Positions 1 to 39,300 of a stretch of 64,000 bases of DNA are shown one piece after another. Position 1 is the stretch's first letter. Every line of letters starts with the position of its first letter. A program made the position numbers and the translations under genes. Origin of the DNA: Neodiprion pinetum (taxonomy: Eukaryota > Arthropoda > Insecta > Hymenoptera > Diprionidae); assembly GCF_021155775.2 (NCBI RefSeq), contig NC_060238.1, positions 26,070,470 to 26,134,469 of the forward strand, read 5' to 3'. The notes beneath the pieces were generated by a model. That model searched no databases, was not told the origin of the DNA, and saw nothing but the letters and a program-made list of their open reading frames with translations.

Positions 1-152
1 TGGCAAAATGTATGGATGGGGGGGATGATCGTCGGAGTGTGCCCAAGTTCACCCGGCTTCCGGTTGGGTGGTTGGGTGGTTGCGATTGTTTGTTTGTTTG
101 CTTGTTTGTTTGTTTGTTTGTTTCGTGTCTGAGGATCGAGGGAAAAGTGTAC

Positions 153-26605
<26,453 letters not shown>

Positions 26606-29133
26606 GTTGCGAAATCCCGCACCGGAACTTCACACCTCACTCGCGGTTGAATTAGGGAAGGAGGAGTACCTCACCACCGGTAAACTGTAACGCACTATCG
26701 CATCATCTCCGGCGAACGAACAGGCTCGCGAAATTTCCATTGATACGGTGCTGGTGTTTCGAATTTCGCCGATTACGGGCCCCGAGATAAGACGGGGCTA
26801 ATTACTCGGACCCTTCGTTTCCGGACCCCCCCGACTTGGCCGTCATAACCAACGCGAGCAGGAATTGAGCCGATCTTAGACCCTTCTTTCTTCCTTCTCT
26901 CCCTTCTATCCTGCAATCTGCCTCCTCGTCCCTCAAGACGCTCGACGGATCCCTCAGAAGCTTCCGAGGCCTCGCTCACTCCCTTCAATTTGAGCCATTC
27001 CCCTGGAACCCGAACAATTATTATTCCAATTCGAGGGAGGCGGTGAGATCGCAAATTCCGCCCTAGAACAGACACCTGTCGTCTCTTTCACCCACCCACC
27101 CCTTTCTCTTCCCACCCTTTTCTCTCTCTCTCTCTCTCTCTCTCTTTCACCCCTTTTTCCGCGAGTACTCAAACGGCGGCACTTTCTTTGTACCGTGTAT
27201 AATAATGCGCCAACTGAGAGGAGCGAGAACAGCGAGGGATGAAAAGCTCCGGCCTTTTCACCGGACGTAGGTATCTCCGGAAATCCGACTCGCGGCAAAA
27301 AGACCAGAGACTATAATCGCCCCGCGAAAAAATGTTCGTTCTACTGCTTATTTCTTTTCCGTTTGAAGACTCAACCACCCCTATTTGGCACGGGCCTTGA
27401 CGTGCAACACGTTAAATCCTTGATCGTCGGCTGTCGGACGTGCGACAATCGCGGCTTATTTCGATACTCTTACTTTTTTTTATCGGCGAATGGAGAGGCT
27501 TGTACCACGCGATTATACGCGTATTATACTTGTACACACTCGAAGAAACCGCGAGGAGACGACGGGTGTCCGAATTGCAGAACGACACGCGACGACAACC
27601 GATAACTTAGGGGACGTGTAGCTTCGGGGTAATCTAGTCGGTGTATCAATGGGCTTGCAGCCCAAGAGGGCGTGAAGGGGAAGGTGTGGAATCGTACTTT
27701 CGAAGGCACAGCCGAGTTCAGACTTCCTTTTCTGCGGTTCCCTCTTCGTCAGACGGTCCAAACGGATAAAGTCGGAGAGACAGCCGGGATTTCGGGTCCC
27801 TCGTGATATCGTCGAGATTATCGATGATCGCCAGCAAGTGCCGGGCAGCGGCTCACGCGAGCTTTGACCACCCCGGACCGGTTTTTCCTCAAATTCTTCA
27901 TTGGCGCCTCAGTTTCCCAGCCTTTACCAGCCGCTCGAGGAACCTCCTCGAACACTCTGTCGCGACGGAGGAACTCCCGAGGAATTCCAGTCACGCGGTC
28001 GACCCACGCCAAGTATTCCAATCCGCAAGCTCGGGCCAGCGGATACGATCCGGCAGCGCAACAGTCCTCCGATTCGCGCTCGTGGTCCTGGTACAGTTTC
28101 GCAGCTTGTCGCACGTCGCGTGAAAATCTCTTTGCGCTTTCTACGTTCTCTCGAACGTACGAGCGATCCGAGTGCTTTTACAGTTTGGTGGAAAAAATCG
28201 GCGGGCAGGGGGGATGGTGGGGAGGAACCGTTCCGTAATCTTATCGGAGGTAGTAGATTTTTATATCCAAGGGGTAGGCAGCAGGTAGCAGGCAGCAGGT
28301 ACCACCACTACCAGGACCAGCCCAGACCAGCGCCAGATCCGCCAGATCCGCCAGACCTACCAACGCGATTCAGTGGCTGGCTGCAAACTGGACCACCACG
28401 CATCCAGCATCCGTTCCCTCCCTCCTCAGACCCTCTCGCACCCTCACCCGAGAATCACCCCCTGGACCACCACCACCACCACCACCACCACCACCACCAT
28501 CACAGCCACCCGGAGGCACCCCCCAGATCAATATTATACCCACCCAACCACCGAACCACCTCTCCGAGTCTCTGGCATGGTTTTACCTCTTCCACCGCGA
28601 AGGTTCCAACTTCCAACTTCGGACCTGATTCTAAGCACCGTTCTTCAACCCCCTAGGACGCTGCGTAGAATCGCTTCGGACATATACCCATGTATCGTGA
28701 ACATTGTAGGCTAGCGCATCTCTCTTTCCAGGCACTTCAAATTCACCTGCGACACTTGACGTTGCAGGGGTAGTTTTTCTGATTTACAATTTACCTTATC
28801 AATTTTTTTAGTCTAATTCTCCTCCGGTCGACAGGAACACCCAGCATGATGTGTGAGCTTGTATGTATATCGGTTTGAATCAACGTTAAAAATACGCGCA
28901 ACAAATAGATATCCTTGTACACCGCATGCACTTTGCACATGGTCCGCAGTGTTTACGCGTTGCCCCAGCACGAATCAAGCTCAATCTGTTGCAGCTAAGC
29001 GTGCTTATTACCGCGTGATTGCAGTTTGCATGCGCTTGTTGCAGCTTTATTTTATAGGTAGAATTTGCTTGTGGAAATTCGACACTTGTTGACCTATTTT
29101 TAATTGTAATGTGTACGTGCAGTGAGGTGCGTT

Positions 29134-29168
<35 letters not shown>

Positions 29169-29450
29169 TGGTAAATGCTGAAGAGCGTGTCAAGGGCTGA
29201 AAAGCCTCCGCCTGAGGCAACCTGTCGTAAAGGCCGCGTGCGGAGACACAAAAAACTCCGGTCCACTGCAACTTTTCGTTATACTGTTTGATTCGATATA
29301 ACAATTACGTATGCGCTTGTACGCGACGTTTCGCCAAAAAAAAATTAATCATCGAAAATGGGCACGATGGAATATGTACCACAGTTTATTTTACCGGATT
29401 TGTCGAAATTTCACGGCGGAAATGTTCTTTTCTCGAATGATAGAGGCTGT
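26606..29450. other. nAChR 5' flank and intergenic region
   Basis: This holds the 5' UTR and presumed promoter of the receptor gene (minus strand) and then sequence with no supported gene. CT-rich tract at 27120-27145, CAC tract at 28467-28500, and GT tract at 29139-29164. An open frame of 251 codons at 27901-28656 is Pro- and His-rich because of the CAC tract and other simple sequence, and is not called as a gene. No TATA box or initiator could be fixed for the receptor. Confidence 0.6.
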
Positions 29451-31090
29451 AGACGACTAAACGACACTTCACTTTAATAGACAAGGTGTTTATTTCTGTC
29501 AATGAATTTGTACACTTTATTTACTAATATTAATAATTCTATAGTATATACTATATGTAAATTTACCAATTTCGACTATGACTTAAATATTAAAATTACA
29601 TTTAAAAAACAAAAAAAAAAAAAAAAAATACATACAGAAGAAAGTTAAACCGTGTTTGACGCGTACCCTAATTTCCACGCTACATTATAAAACGTCCCTT
29701 CAAACTTCTCAAAACGTTCGAACATAGCAACTGGTTCGTACTACATTTATATATTTAAATAAATTTTCTGGTTATTTTCAAAAAATATGTTGCATATTTT
29801 TTCATTTTATTTTATTTATTACTCCTTTTCTTCCTTTTATATCCGATTACATATTTGCAATCCTTACGATAATATGTAAATAGTATCGCTTAAAATCTAA
29901 ATGTAATAGATATATTGTAAATAATTTTTTTTTTTTTGTTGCATTCCGAACAGTAGGGAGGTACTCTTATGTCACACACAAGTATACAGTTTATCTCGGG
30001 CGCTGCGATTGTCGCGGGGCTTGAACATTCGGAACACCGTGATAATGACATGATGGAACGCAATAATATGGTCGCGTATGAATTGATCGCTTATACTTAA
30101 AGCCTTATAAAAGTGCAGTAGTTATATGTATAATATCCGAATCGAAATCCGTACGCTTCATAATATGTACATTGTACAATTTGAAACTCACCTCATTCAT
30201 ATGCATCTACAATACGGGGTATATAAATTTAGGGTAAGGTGCGCCCGGGTAAGAAGTATCAGATAGAAAGAATGCTCAAAGTCGCGCGTTAAACAATCAC
30301 GCTCAACAGACGCCATTAGACGCGAAACTTCAAATTTTGAAGAAACTAACGCACAATCCTTTGCTCGACCGCGAAATAAAATTTATAAAAGATAAATCTG
30401 TGTGTAAGATCTGACGGCGAAAAATCAAACAACGCCGTAACGGAATTATGTTGCAACTGTTTATATTTATTCATCAGCTAGTCAATATTCATTCGCGTCT
30501 GATAACAATGAGGAGAGATAAATAGATACTGCTGGAATGACTGAAAACGTTGAACCCTGAACCTACCACCCACGTCGTGTGATCAACATGTATATGCCAT
30601 ACATGATAACATTCCACTGATTCTCTTTGATCCATTCACATGATTGAAATGTCTGTGATATTTGCCGTTGTTTTTCCGCATAATTAAGAAATATATTTAT
30701 ACATTTCTTGCCGTCAACTTGTACCAACACAATAACCGTGATAACAGATTATAATCTCTGTACGTACAAACGTAAATAGCCACCAACCGCTGACCTTGGT
30801 CTGCGCCCTGGCCTTAAGTTGATTAATTGTCGACTCCGATGATGAAGCGAACGGGTGCGCGTGTATTAGCTCTATTCTCAGGACGTACTCTCAGGCTAGA
30901 CAATCCCTACGACGGTTGACCTTTTGAATATCGCTAAACGTAGTCGCGACCATCTAATCGAATACTTTAGATGTACAAACATATGGGCTGTACACGGTCA
31001 ACAAATAAAAAAGTTTCGACATTGCTGTGACGTATATCGCTCATCGTTTCTGAAATTAATAATAAATTGGTGACCGACGTCTCATTACTT
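29451..31090 (-). other. Probable 3' UTR and flank of the hnRNP U-like gene
   Basis: This AT-rich stretch of about 1.6 kb follows the stop codon at 31091-31093 on the minus strand. It has no exon-like frame. Minus-strand AATAAA hexamers (plus TTTATT) occur at 29489-29494 and 29515-29520, in a cluster near 29806-29820 and near 30465, so the cleavage site cannot be chosen from sequence. Confidence 0.5.
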
Positions 31091-34000
31091 CTACTTCTGT
31101 TGCTGAGCTTGCTGAGCATTCGTCGTCGTTGTTTGAGTCGGGAACGAGTAGGATGGAGTGTAGCCCTGCCAGCCCTGTGAATACCCGTACGTGCCTGAGT
31201 TCGTCGTTGATGAGCTCGTCGAGCTCGCACCGCCGGTCGTTGTTGCCTGAAATAACCCGATTTCCCGATTATTGCGTGGCGATCTCACCAAATTTAAACC
31301 ATTCGCATATGCGACAGAGAAGATAAAAATGTATTTACGGTCTGAGCAGCACCGGTGACGGCTGCTTGACCAGATTGTTGTTGTTGCTGCTGCTGGCCCC
31401 AATATTGATTATAATACTGTTGCTGATTCCATCCGCCCCAATTTCCATTCCCGTAATTCTGTTGACTGTAGCCACCCTGGCCGTACGAATTTTGACCAAA
31501 GCCTTTCCAACCTCCCCATTGTTGTTGTCCCCACCCACCCGGTTGCCCCCAACCACCCTGTTGAGACTGACTCCCGGACCATCCACCCTGTTGACCCCAT
31601 CCACCTCCACTCTGCTGTTGCGAACTTTGATAACTGAAAGAAAGAGTATGGTCAGGATCTCTGTAGATTCTCTACCCGATGCAATTATTCTCGTCTCATA
31701 AATAGTTACTAATTCGTTCAGAAATTCATGTTTCTCCGACTCACCCCATTGCTCCCCAGCCTCCGCCTTGTCTTTGCTGAGAACCTCGGTTGCGATCGTT
31801 TCCTCCTGCTGGCCTTCTGTCTCCACCACCGCCACGTCTGTCGTTTCCACCACGGTGCGACGACACGAGAGGTCCCCCTCTGCCGCCCCCCCTCCATCCA
31901 CCACCAGAAGCTGCGCCGTATCCGCCGCTCCCGCTGTTTCCTCCGTGTCTAAGGTGTCCTCCTGATCCGCCACTGCTCCCGCCGCTTCCGCTACCTCCAC
32001 CGCTGCCACTTCCACTGCCACGTTGTGGCCTATCTCGCCAACCACCTCCGTTATTGCCACCACGCCATCCACCCATGTTGCGGCTTCTTTCTGGGTCTGT
32101 GAAAAATTTTGCTTCAAGTTAATCCACAGTTTTCGCCTATAGCTGAGATTGATGAGCGTGTTTTTTTTTTTTTGTTTTTATTTCCATTCAAGCTTACATC
32201 CACCCCTGCGATCACGATGATCTCGGCTGTCTCTGCTGTCGCGACTACTCCGTGAATCACGGCTGTCCCTGTGACTATCGACTTTCTCGAAACGTGGCCT
32301 TTTGTTGATTTGTTGTTGGGAGAATCCAGCTTCTTTTCCTTCTTTGTTGTACTTTTCTATCAGCTTCTTTGCCTCTTCTTCCTCAAGTTCGACGTACTCG
32401 ACTACGTCGAAAGACTCGCCCACATTAGGTGCAGAGAAATTTGCTGAAAATATGAGAGAACACCGACGTGATATAATTTTTCTCTTCCAAGGTGCTGTTA
32501 CCAGAAATGAACGTGCGAAAGACAGTCAGGCTGACCAGTGAGTTTCAATGACAGCTCAATTACAGAACCTTTATAAAACTCGTAAATTCCTACAGTAAAT
32601 TCATTTTCAAGTATCGAGATACAGAATGTATTTAAAACTAACTATTGTAAATGTAAGAGAAGGTGACAAACGATTTAAGAAGATACGGGGCACAGAATCA
32701 AAAATGAGGAGACAATAAAGAAAAGGATGTAGCTGTCAGCGAAACTTGGGAATATATGTTGAAGAAAAGAAGTAATGTCTAAAAGTTGTATGATAACGTT
32801 ATATCGTAGGCGACCTTGTCGGGTATAATCGGGAGAGTATAGCATGTAGCGCGGGTACTCCCGATGAAAATAGGGACCAACCTTTCATTTCCAGAACCGC
32901 GGAATCAGGAACATCCTTGCCTTCGATGGCCTCACGCTTAGCAGTGCGTAACTTGAATTCTTCGTCCGTTGGTACTATAACTACAGCCTTCCGTTGAAAC
33001 CCGTAGAAACGCCTCATTTTGCGCCTTTGTGCGGTAGGATATACGTTTGTCTGTATCGGTTCCACAGAAAATATAGATGTCATGAGATTTCATTCGTGAT
33101 GCATTAACAGGCAGGCGCTGATGTATTTTCTCCAAAGATTTATTAAAACGTTCTTGGAATTAAATAAGCAGAGGCAAGCGCTTTCGTCGTACACCCTACT
33201 TTTTCTCTCTCTCTATCATTCTTTCATAGATGTATACCTACGCTCAAATCAGTTTTATTTACTTATCTAATACTCTCGTACATACATACACTTGCATATA
33301 TGTACATACGATACTTACCTGCAGAGGATCACGTCCAATGCGGATTTGGATACAATATCGTCTTACATCTCGCAGTATACTGGATGATAGACTATCAGAT
33401 TTCGACCCCAATAATTTGCTTATCAACTAGTCAAAATTCCACTAATGGTGTCAAATGAGAGAGAAAAAAGTATGCAGCAAAAAAAACTCGACTGTTCCCT
33501 TTCAAGTCCATAAACTTAATTCTCGCATTTTCTCTATTAACTTACCTATACGCGATGCGCGGGTACAATGTAAGCGAAATGGATCAACAATGGTAATATT
33601 TTAGCTATTTGTTCAGGAACTACTAACGTTACGTGAGCATTTTTTAGCCTATTAACTTGATATGCCAAAGTTTTAAATTACTCGTCTTTTCCGTGAACAG
33701 AATAGGTCTTAATCGATAATTATCCTAAACATACCTTCACACCGCCCATGAATGATTGCGACGTTCTTGCCGACTTAACAACTTACGTTTCTAATCCGTA
33801 CCTTTATTTACACGTTGCATGACATTTTATACACAAATATTAACCTGAACTGAACTCCCTGTTTACATTATTTATAAACTGGATCTTTTCAGGTAGGACA
33901 TAATGTAAAAAAAACATTACACAGTTTATAGTTACAGTTCCGTTCAGTAATATGTGTATATAGATGTGTCATAAAAATTGGCTGAAACGGTTTAGAGTAC

Positions 34001-37000
34001 AGAAAAAAAAAAAAGGAAGAAAACCTAAAAGTAGCCAACTACTTACAAGTTGAAACTCGTCGAACTTGGGCTGATAATGATGAAATTTTAAAGGTCTAAT
34101 TCACGGATTGTACTTAGTTTGCAATTAGACTTCAGATTTTTTTTTTGTTAGTTTTTGACTCTGAACAGTTTTTTTAACTGTGTAAAATTATATGATATTG
34201 AATATGGAAAGTAATGATGGCAATATTTGCGATGCATCAAGAGAAATAATGAAATAACGGTGTATCATCTATTTTAAATCATCTTTTTGTAGTGAAAATG
34301 TGAAGGAATCATCACAGTCCTCATTAAACAATACAATCTACACATAAAAAATTCAAAATGTAATCCTAGAAAGAATTACAATCAAGACTCACCTGATCCA
34401 GAATATAGTTCCGTCGTCTTGTCGAGGCCATTTCAAGGAGTTTATTCAAAGCCCTGGTGCATTTGTCAATTAGAATTTCCCAGCGTCCATGATAGTTCCG
34501 CTTTCGTGGTAGTCCCATCACCTGGTAAAGAATGAAAATCAGTTAATTACTCAGATTGAATTATTAATACGGATTTTGGTCCCGAAAGCTAGTCAATTTA
34601 AATCTAAAATTTTAAAAATATACACGCGAGACACAGAATATTAAGAAAAAAAAAGTGTATATATTGCACAAACCTTCATTTTGTCAATGAGAGTGTTCGT
34701 TCCAAGTATGTTGTACATTTTTTCTGGATGTATGGCTGTATACTTCAAGGCCCATTGTGTTTTTCCAGCAGCTGGAAGACCGCACATCAGTATCATTTCG
34801 CAGTCTTCTCTTCTCTCCGGTCTACGAGGTCCTGTAATTCTCTCTTGAGGATCAACCTCGCCTACGGAAATGTATCCTGGGAGGATCCGCTTGCTCCATG
34901 GCTCAACCTGCCCAAAGTTACACCCAAACGTGCAGTTTTTGGTAAGAATATGCGGGTAGAGAGCAACGTCACCGATCTCCTCCTTGGAGATTGAAAACGC
35001 AATTCCCTGATCCTCCCCATTCACGGTGAATGAGAGGTCGATATTTGTCTCGCCCGTAAGATCCGCATAACACCCGACGACGTCATCCTTACCAAACTTC
35101 TTTCCATAATCCTTGAATTTACATTCTGTCGAAATCTTTCCGGTACCTCCGTAACCGTAACTGAACTTCTCCTCTCCGAGTTGCATCGAGGTTCCGCCAA
35201 CAGACCAACCAACGCGAACTACATGCGGATTTTCCTCGTCTGCCAAATTTATATTGCAGTTCTCGAGAACTTTGGCTTCATAGTAGAGTTTCCCCATACG
35301 AAAACCAAACGATGCCCTAGCACCAGCCCAAATGTAACCAAAACCGTCACTGTGCATTGGAGTTGCTTGACAAAAATGATCCTTGTTAATCATTAAGTTT
35401 AAATCCGAATCATCTGTAATAAAAGCAAGGGTTTAAGTTGACAAATAGAAACATACGTTTAAAAACACACAACTCAAGATTCTAGAAGTACTACAACTGC
35501 AAAGAATAAACCAAGTTGACTAATACTTTCACTTACACCAGGATAATACTACAGTTCCATCCTCAAGCTCTGGTTCGTCATCAGGTTTTACAGGCGGTGG
35601 TGATCTGTACCGTTCCTGTTGTGGGCTTGAAGATCTTTTGCGCTTTCTGTCTCTACGATCTTTCCGGTCTCTATCCCTTGCTGCGTCGCTGTCTTCTTCG
35701 TTGTTCACATCCTTCATCTCTACGTCCTGGAATACAATGAAATACTTTACGGTAATACTTATGCGATTAGTGACTTGTGTTCAGTTGACTTGCGAGATAT
35801 TGCTCAAGAAACATTTCTTCAAACCTTGGAGTAGTTATTGATATCTGATTGCAAGTGAATCGTAAGCACTACAAGAAAAAGCAAACGATACTTACCTGTT
35901 CTTCTCGTTTCACCGTCCTTTCGTCGTAGTCATAGTATTCAATTTTTTCTTTGTTATCTTCAGGTATATTTTCTTCCGGATCCTCTTCCCCTGGAACAGT
36001 TGGTTCCAAGTTTACTGTTTTAGAAATGACATTCTTTTCATCTTGTTCAGATTCCTCCTGGATTTGGACAGATTCAATTGAATCTTTTGTATCATTCTCT
36101 TCCTTGTTGGACACCCTGTCATCCACATCTTCTTCCTTCGATTCTTCTTCATTGTTCATTTCATCATCTTTAGCCATTTCTTCCTTGACAGGATCAAGAT
36201 TCTCATCATTTTGGTTTGCAGATTCAACTGGTTCAAGTTTTTCTAGTGGTTCGGAGCTATGTGAAACTTTGGTTTCTGGAGGCGTTTCCTCAACAAATTC
36301 TCCTTGTGGCTGCTGTTCCATTACGGTAGTCGAATGCTCTTCTGTTTTTTCAGGCACATTCACTTGTTGTTCTGTAGCGGTTTTCGTGAAATCAGATTGT
36401 ACTTCAAATTGTGAAACAGGTTCTTCCATTTGCTGCGGACTCTCCTCCACACTTGCGAGAACGGATTCGACATGTTCTTCAGGCTGCGGCTCTATCTTCT
36501 CAGGGCTAACTGTATGTGATTCTTTCACTAGTGATCTTGTGGAGCGATCTGTAATATTTTCAGGCGTTGCAACTCGAGGAGGGACCTCAGGTTCGCGCAC
36601 ATCTGGCTCGGGAGCTGGTTCCTCAGGTACAGGGGAAGGCTTCCTCTGTTCTTCCGGTGGTGGAGCTTTGGCTGGAGAAGGCGATTGTTTCGCCCTCGCA
36701 GCTGCTCTCGAAGGTGTTTTGGAAGGGCTGGTAGCTGAAGCGCTGCGAGCAGATCGCCCCCCGGGTGTTTTAGCGGTTGGTGAGGGTTTTGCAGGTTCCG
36801 GCTCTGGCGACTGCTCGTGTGGTTGTGCCTCCCTGGTATCCACACCTACCTCATCGTTCGACTCAGGGATCGTCGTTTCTTCGACTTCTAAATGAATGAA
36901 AAGTAACAAATAACACTGGAGCATACATAATTGAATTTGAGATTGTTGCGTTTCCTGATAATAAGTAAAATGGAAATCAGATGCATAAAAAATCACGGCG

Positions 37001-37318
37001 TCCTGAGGTAAGGAAGACAGGTTGGAAATAGGTTGGGATATCGGGGTGTTCCAATCGAGGAGTAAACAGTTTTCCGGCGCCAGTGGCTAGACTGTATTAG
37101 ACGCCGTGTTTGGACGCAATTTAAGCGGGAAACTACCGGGATAGGCAGTAACGCCTAGTGAGCGGTAAGCCGAATGTTTTCTTACGGTCTTCGGCTTCTT
37201 CGTCCTCCAAAGCCTTGCGGAGTCGCTCGACGAGGACAGCTTTATTTCCTTTGGTATCGAGACCGCGATGAGAGAGCTCTGCCCGCAGCTCGACCACTTT
37301 CAGCTTCGCGGGATCCAT
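31091..37318 (-). CDS. hnRNP U / SAF-A-like nuclear RNA- and chromatin-binding protein
   Basis: This nuclear scaffold protein binds RNA and AT-rich DNA and acts in chromatin organisation and RNA processing. Ten exons: 37186-37318, 35896-36887, 35537-35726, 34674-35413, 34393-34521, 32882-33050, 32198-32443, 31745-32096, 31339-31633, 31091-31246. The sum is 3402 bp, 1133 aa, and all phases close. Residues 1-44 form a SAP domain (MDPAKLKVVELRAELSHRG). Residues 45-438 are acidic and Pro-rich, then Arg/Lys/Asp-rich. A SPRY domain runs about 439-610 (DGFGYIWAGARA, VGWSVGG). A polynucleotide-kinase-like P-loop GLPAAGKT is at 650-657. A coiled, charged segment with SRDSRDSR follows, then RGG repeats, then a QQ/GGW-rich prion-like tail ending AQQAQQQK. 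The order SAP-acidic-SPRY-P-loop-RGG is diagnostic of the family. The long 42-52-codon tail is insect-like. The start is the first Met before the SAP domain. Confidence 0.95.
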
Positions 37319-37819
37319 GGCGATGGATTTATTTATTTTACAAACAACCGCACAATATTTACTCGATCGAAAATGCTTTCAGGAATGAGCCATACACGCG
37401 ACGGTGACCCGCGCTGCGCTCGCAATATGGCGGCGACATTGCAAACAATACGCGGAATGATACGGCATATCCGATTGGCTCGTCGGACGCGAATTCGAAA
37501 CGACGCCATTGCGACAGTCAATCAAACTTACTCTTTCATTTGACATATACCGACGAAAAGCGATCCGATTGGCCAAAGTAGGGATGTTTCGGGCGGCGGT
37601 AATTATGAACTGGCTTACAGCACACCTCGTGCAATTTTTTTTTAGTTAATCTTCACACCCTAAATGTTCGTTCAGTTGTCGATGATGACATCCGCAGGAT
37701 AAGAGCGCGAAAAAATACGTAATGAAATGAATTCTTTTCGCGATATCTTCTTTCCGTAATACACACACCATCGCGGTAACTCGCAGTAACGGTCTTAGGG
37801 GTGATTTTATTTGGTCAAT
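37319..37819. promoter_or_regulatory. Likely bidirectional promoter between hnRNP U and DRC8 genes
   Basis: The two start codons lie 501 bp apart, head to head. No TATA box is evident. A YY1/Pho-type site AATATGGCGGC lies at 37424-37434, and a related AATATGGCG overlaps the DRC8 start codon at about 37818-37826. The middle is moderately GC-rich with CpG. Shared promoter use is inferred from spacing. Confidence 0.55.
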
Positions 37820-38955
37820 ATGGCGCAAGAACGAAATAGCGAGGTACGCCGCAGAAGTTCAGTAATGAAACGGGGATTGTCTTTATCAAGTTCGGAGGGT
37901 ATCTTCTGTTCTTAAAGCTTAATTTTTTATCCCTTTGCATTAGCGTTCACATAATCGCATTGTCGGTCACGATTTTAGATTATGTTTTACGCTGATGCAA
38001 TTCTTCTAACAGTCATTTCTGGTTTTCGCACCTAAATCTAAATTTAACATTCAGAGTGGTGAATAACACAAACTTATTTCACTAAAAGGGCCGAATCTAT
38101 TGGAAAAACTGATACACAATGCATTTGACGTCTTTGACACTGCCAAAATCCAAGAAGTGGATGTCAGAGACTTGGGAACAATGATACGATCGCTAGGTAA
38201 GCACTAAAAGGGGAATACTCTTCAAACTAGAATGTAGCAAGTCTGAAACTGTCCTTCCTTGCATTTTTGACTGAAATTTATTTGCCTGGGTTACAGGATG
38301 TGTTATGACTGAGGCAGAATTGCAGGAAATTCAAGTTCAGTTGGAGGATGTGGAAAATAATTCCGTTTCACAATCCAGATTTGTAGAATATATGACTAAA
38401 ACCATTAACGAACACAAGTGAGTCTGACTCTCTCCGCATACGTTGATCCAAGTATCATTGTCAGCAAGTAAGAGTCATGAATACCAAGTAGCAATTATGG
38501 AAAATTATCCTCAGATTAAAGCCAGCAGAACCTGAGGAATTATTGAAAGCATTCCAGCTATTTGATCCTGAAAACCACGGTTATATTATGAGAGATGATT
38601 TGGCAAAAGCACTGATGGAACTGGGAGAGCCTTTTACTCAAGATGAAGTAAACGAGATGATGTTTGTAGCTTGTGACCCCGCAACGAATAGAATCAACTA
38701 TGAACACTTTATCAATCTGCTTATTGTGAGTATAGCTCGAGATTCAAAACATAATCCATGTAAAAGATCAGATTCAACGATTCTGTCCTTCTACCCGTTA
38801 CATACAGAATTTCTGCTTTTTTCCCTGCATAGTTAAAATATCCGGATGATACCAATCCTTATAAAGTTGCCGATAAAATTGAGGCTGATCGGCTTGCGGC
38901 CATGCCTAAGAAACGAGGTTTGGGCAGCCTTATTGATGCCTCGGTACCTCATTGA
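37820..38955 (+). CDS. EF-hand protein of the EFCAB2 / dynein regulatory complex subunit 8 family
   Basis: This is a calmodulin-like subunit of the nexin-dynein regulatory complex of motile axonemes, so expression in sperm or sensory cilia is expected. Exons: 37820-37898, 38089-38196, 38297-38417, 38515-38725, 38833-38955. The total is 642 bp, 213 aa, and phases agree; the first donor is G|GTATCT, chosen because an earlier GTACGC does not keep frame. Early residues MAQERNSEVRRRSSV are basic. Then come two EF-hand pairs: LEKLIHNAFDVFDTAKIQEV with VDVRDLGTMIRSLG, and LLKAFQLFDPENHGYIMRDD with DPATNRINYEHFINLL. The match VDVR(D/E)(L/I)GT(M/I)IRSLG and GEPF(T/S)Q(D/E)E(V/M) to mammalian EFCAB2 is strong from memory. 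Loop position 12 is Asp in the third hand and the first loop is degenerate, so calcium binding may be weak. Confidence 0.9.
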
Positions 38956-38982
38956 CACTGTCAAAATTATGAACAAAAGAAA

Positions 38983-39200
38983 ATTAAACATAGTTTGTCC
39001 GTGAAATTCTCAAGTACATACAATATTACTATTTTTATAGTCACTGTGTAATAGCTAGACTATAATTACATTCTCAATGTACTTTTTGAGTATTGAAATC
39101 GATTTATTACCAAAAATAATTGATGTCCAATTATGTCTTATTAGGTAAGACTGATACTGCGATTTACGGATATGCAGTGATAAAAATATTGGCTATTAAA
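38983..39200 (+). terminator. Candidate DRC8 polyadenylation signals (ATTAAA)
   Basis: No AATAAA is seen soon after the stop. ATTAAA variants occur at 38983-38988 and 39195-39200. Use of the second would make the transcript overlap the 3' end of the convergent ECH1-like gene, whose minus-strand AATAAA is at 39103-39108. Confidence 0.4.
39103..39108 (-). terminator. Candidate ECH1-like polyadenylation signal
   Basis: AATAAA on the minus strand lies 193 bases past the stop codon at 39301-39303. Confidence 0.5.
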
Positions 39201-39300
39201 CAGTCAAGTTCCCTAATTTATCTTTGTTTACATTGGTCATAGTTACAGAAAAACAGGTAGTCGGAACCTGATTTCGCTGACAAATAGTGGTCTCTATCCT

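Noticed and set aside
27901..28656. Open frame of 251 codons on plus between the receptor and hnRNP U genes
   Set aside because: Its composition is driven by a CAC repeat (poly-His) and Pro/Arg/Ser-rich GC sequence; overlapping long frames exist in other phases, and no domain or clear splice structure supports it.
31335..32122. Long frames on both strands near the hnRNP U tail
   Set aside because: Shadows of the RGG and QG-rich exons 8 and 9; the real frame is fixed by splice phase.
34070..34140. Box C-like ATGATGA in an hnRNP U intron, possible snoRNA
   Set aside because: No matching box D (CTGA) at the right distance on either strand.
35951..36895. Open frame of 314 codons on plus
   Set aside because: It lies exactly antisense to hnRNP U exon 2, whose Glu/Pro/Ser-rich codons give a Ser-rich shadow frame.
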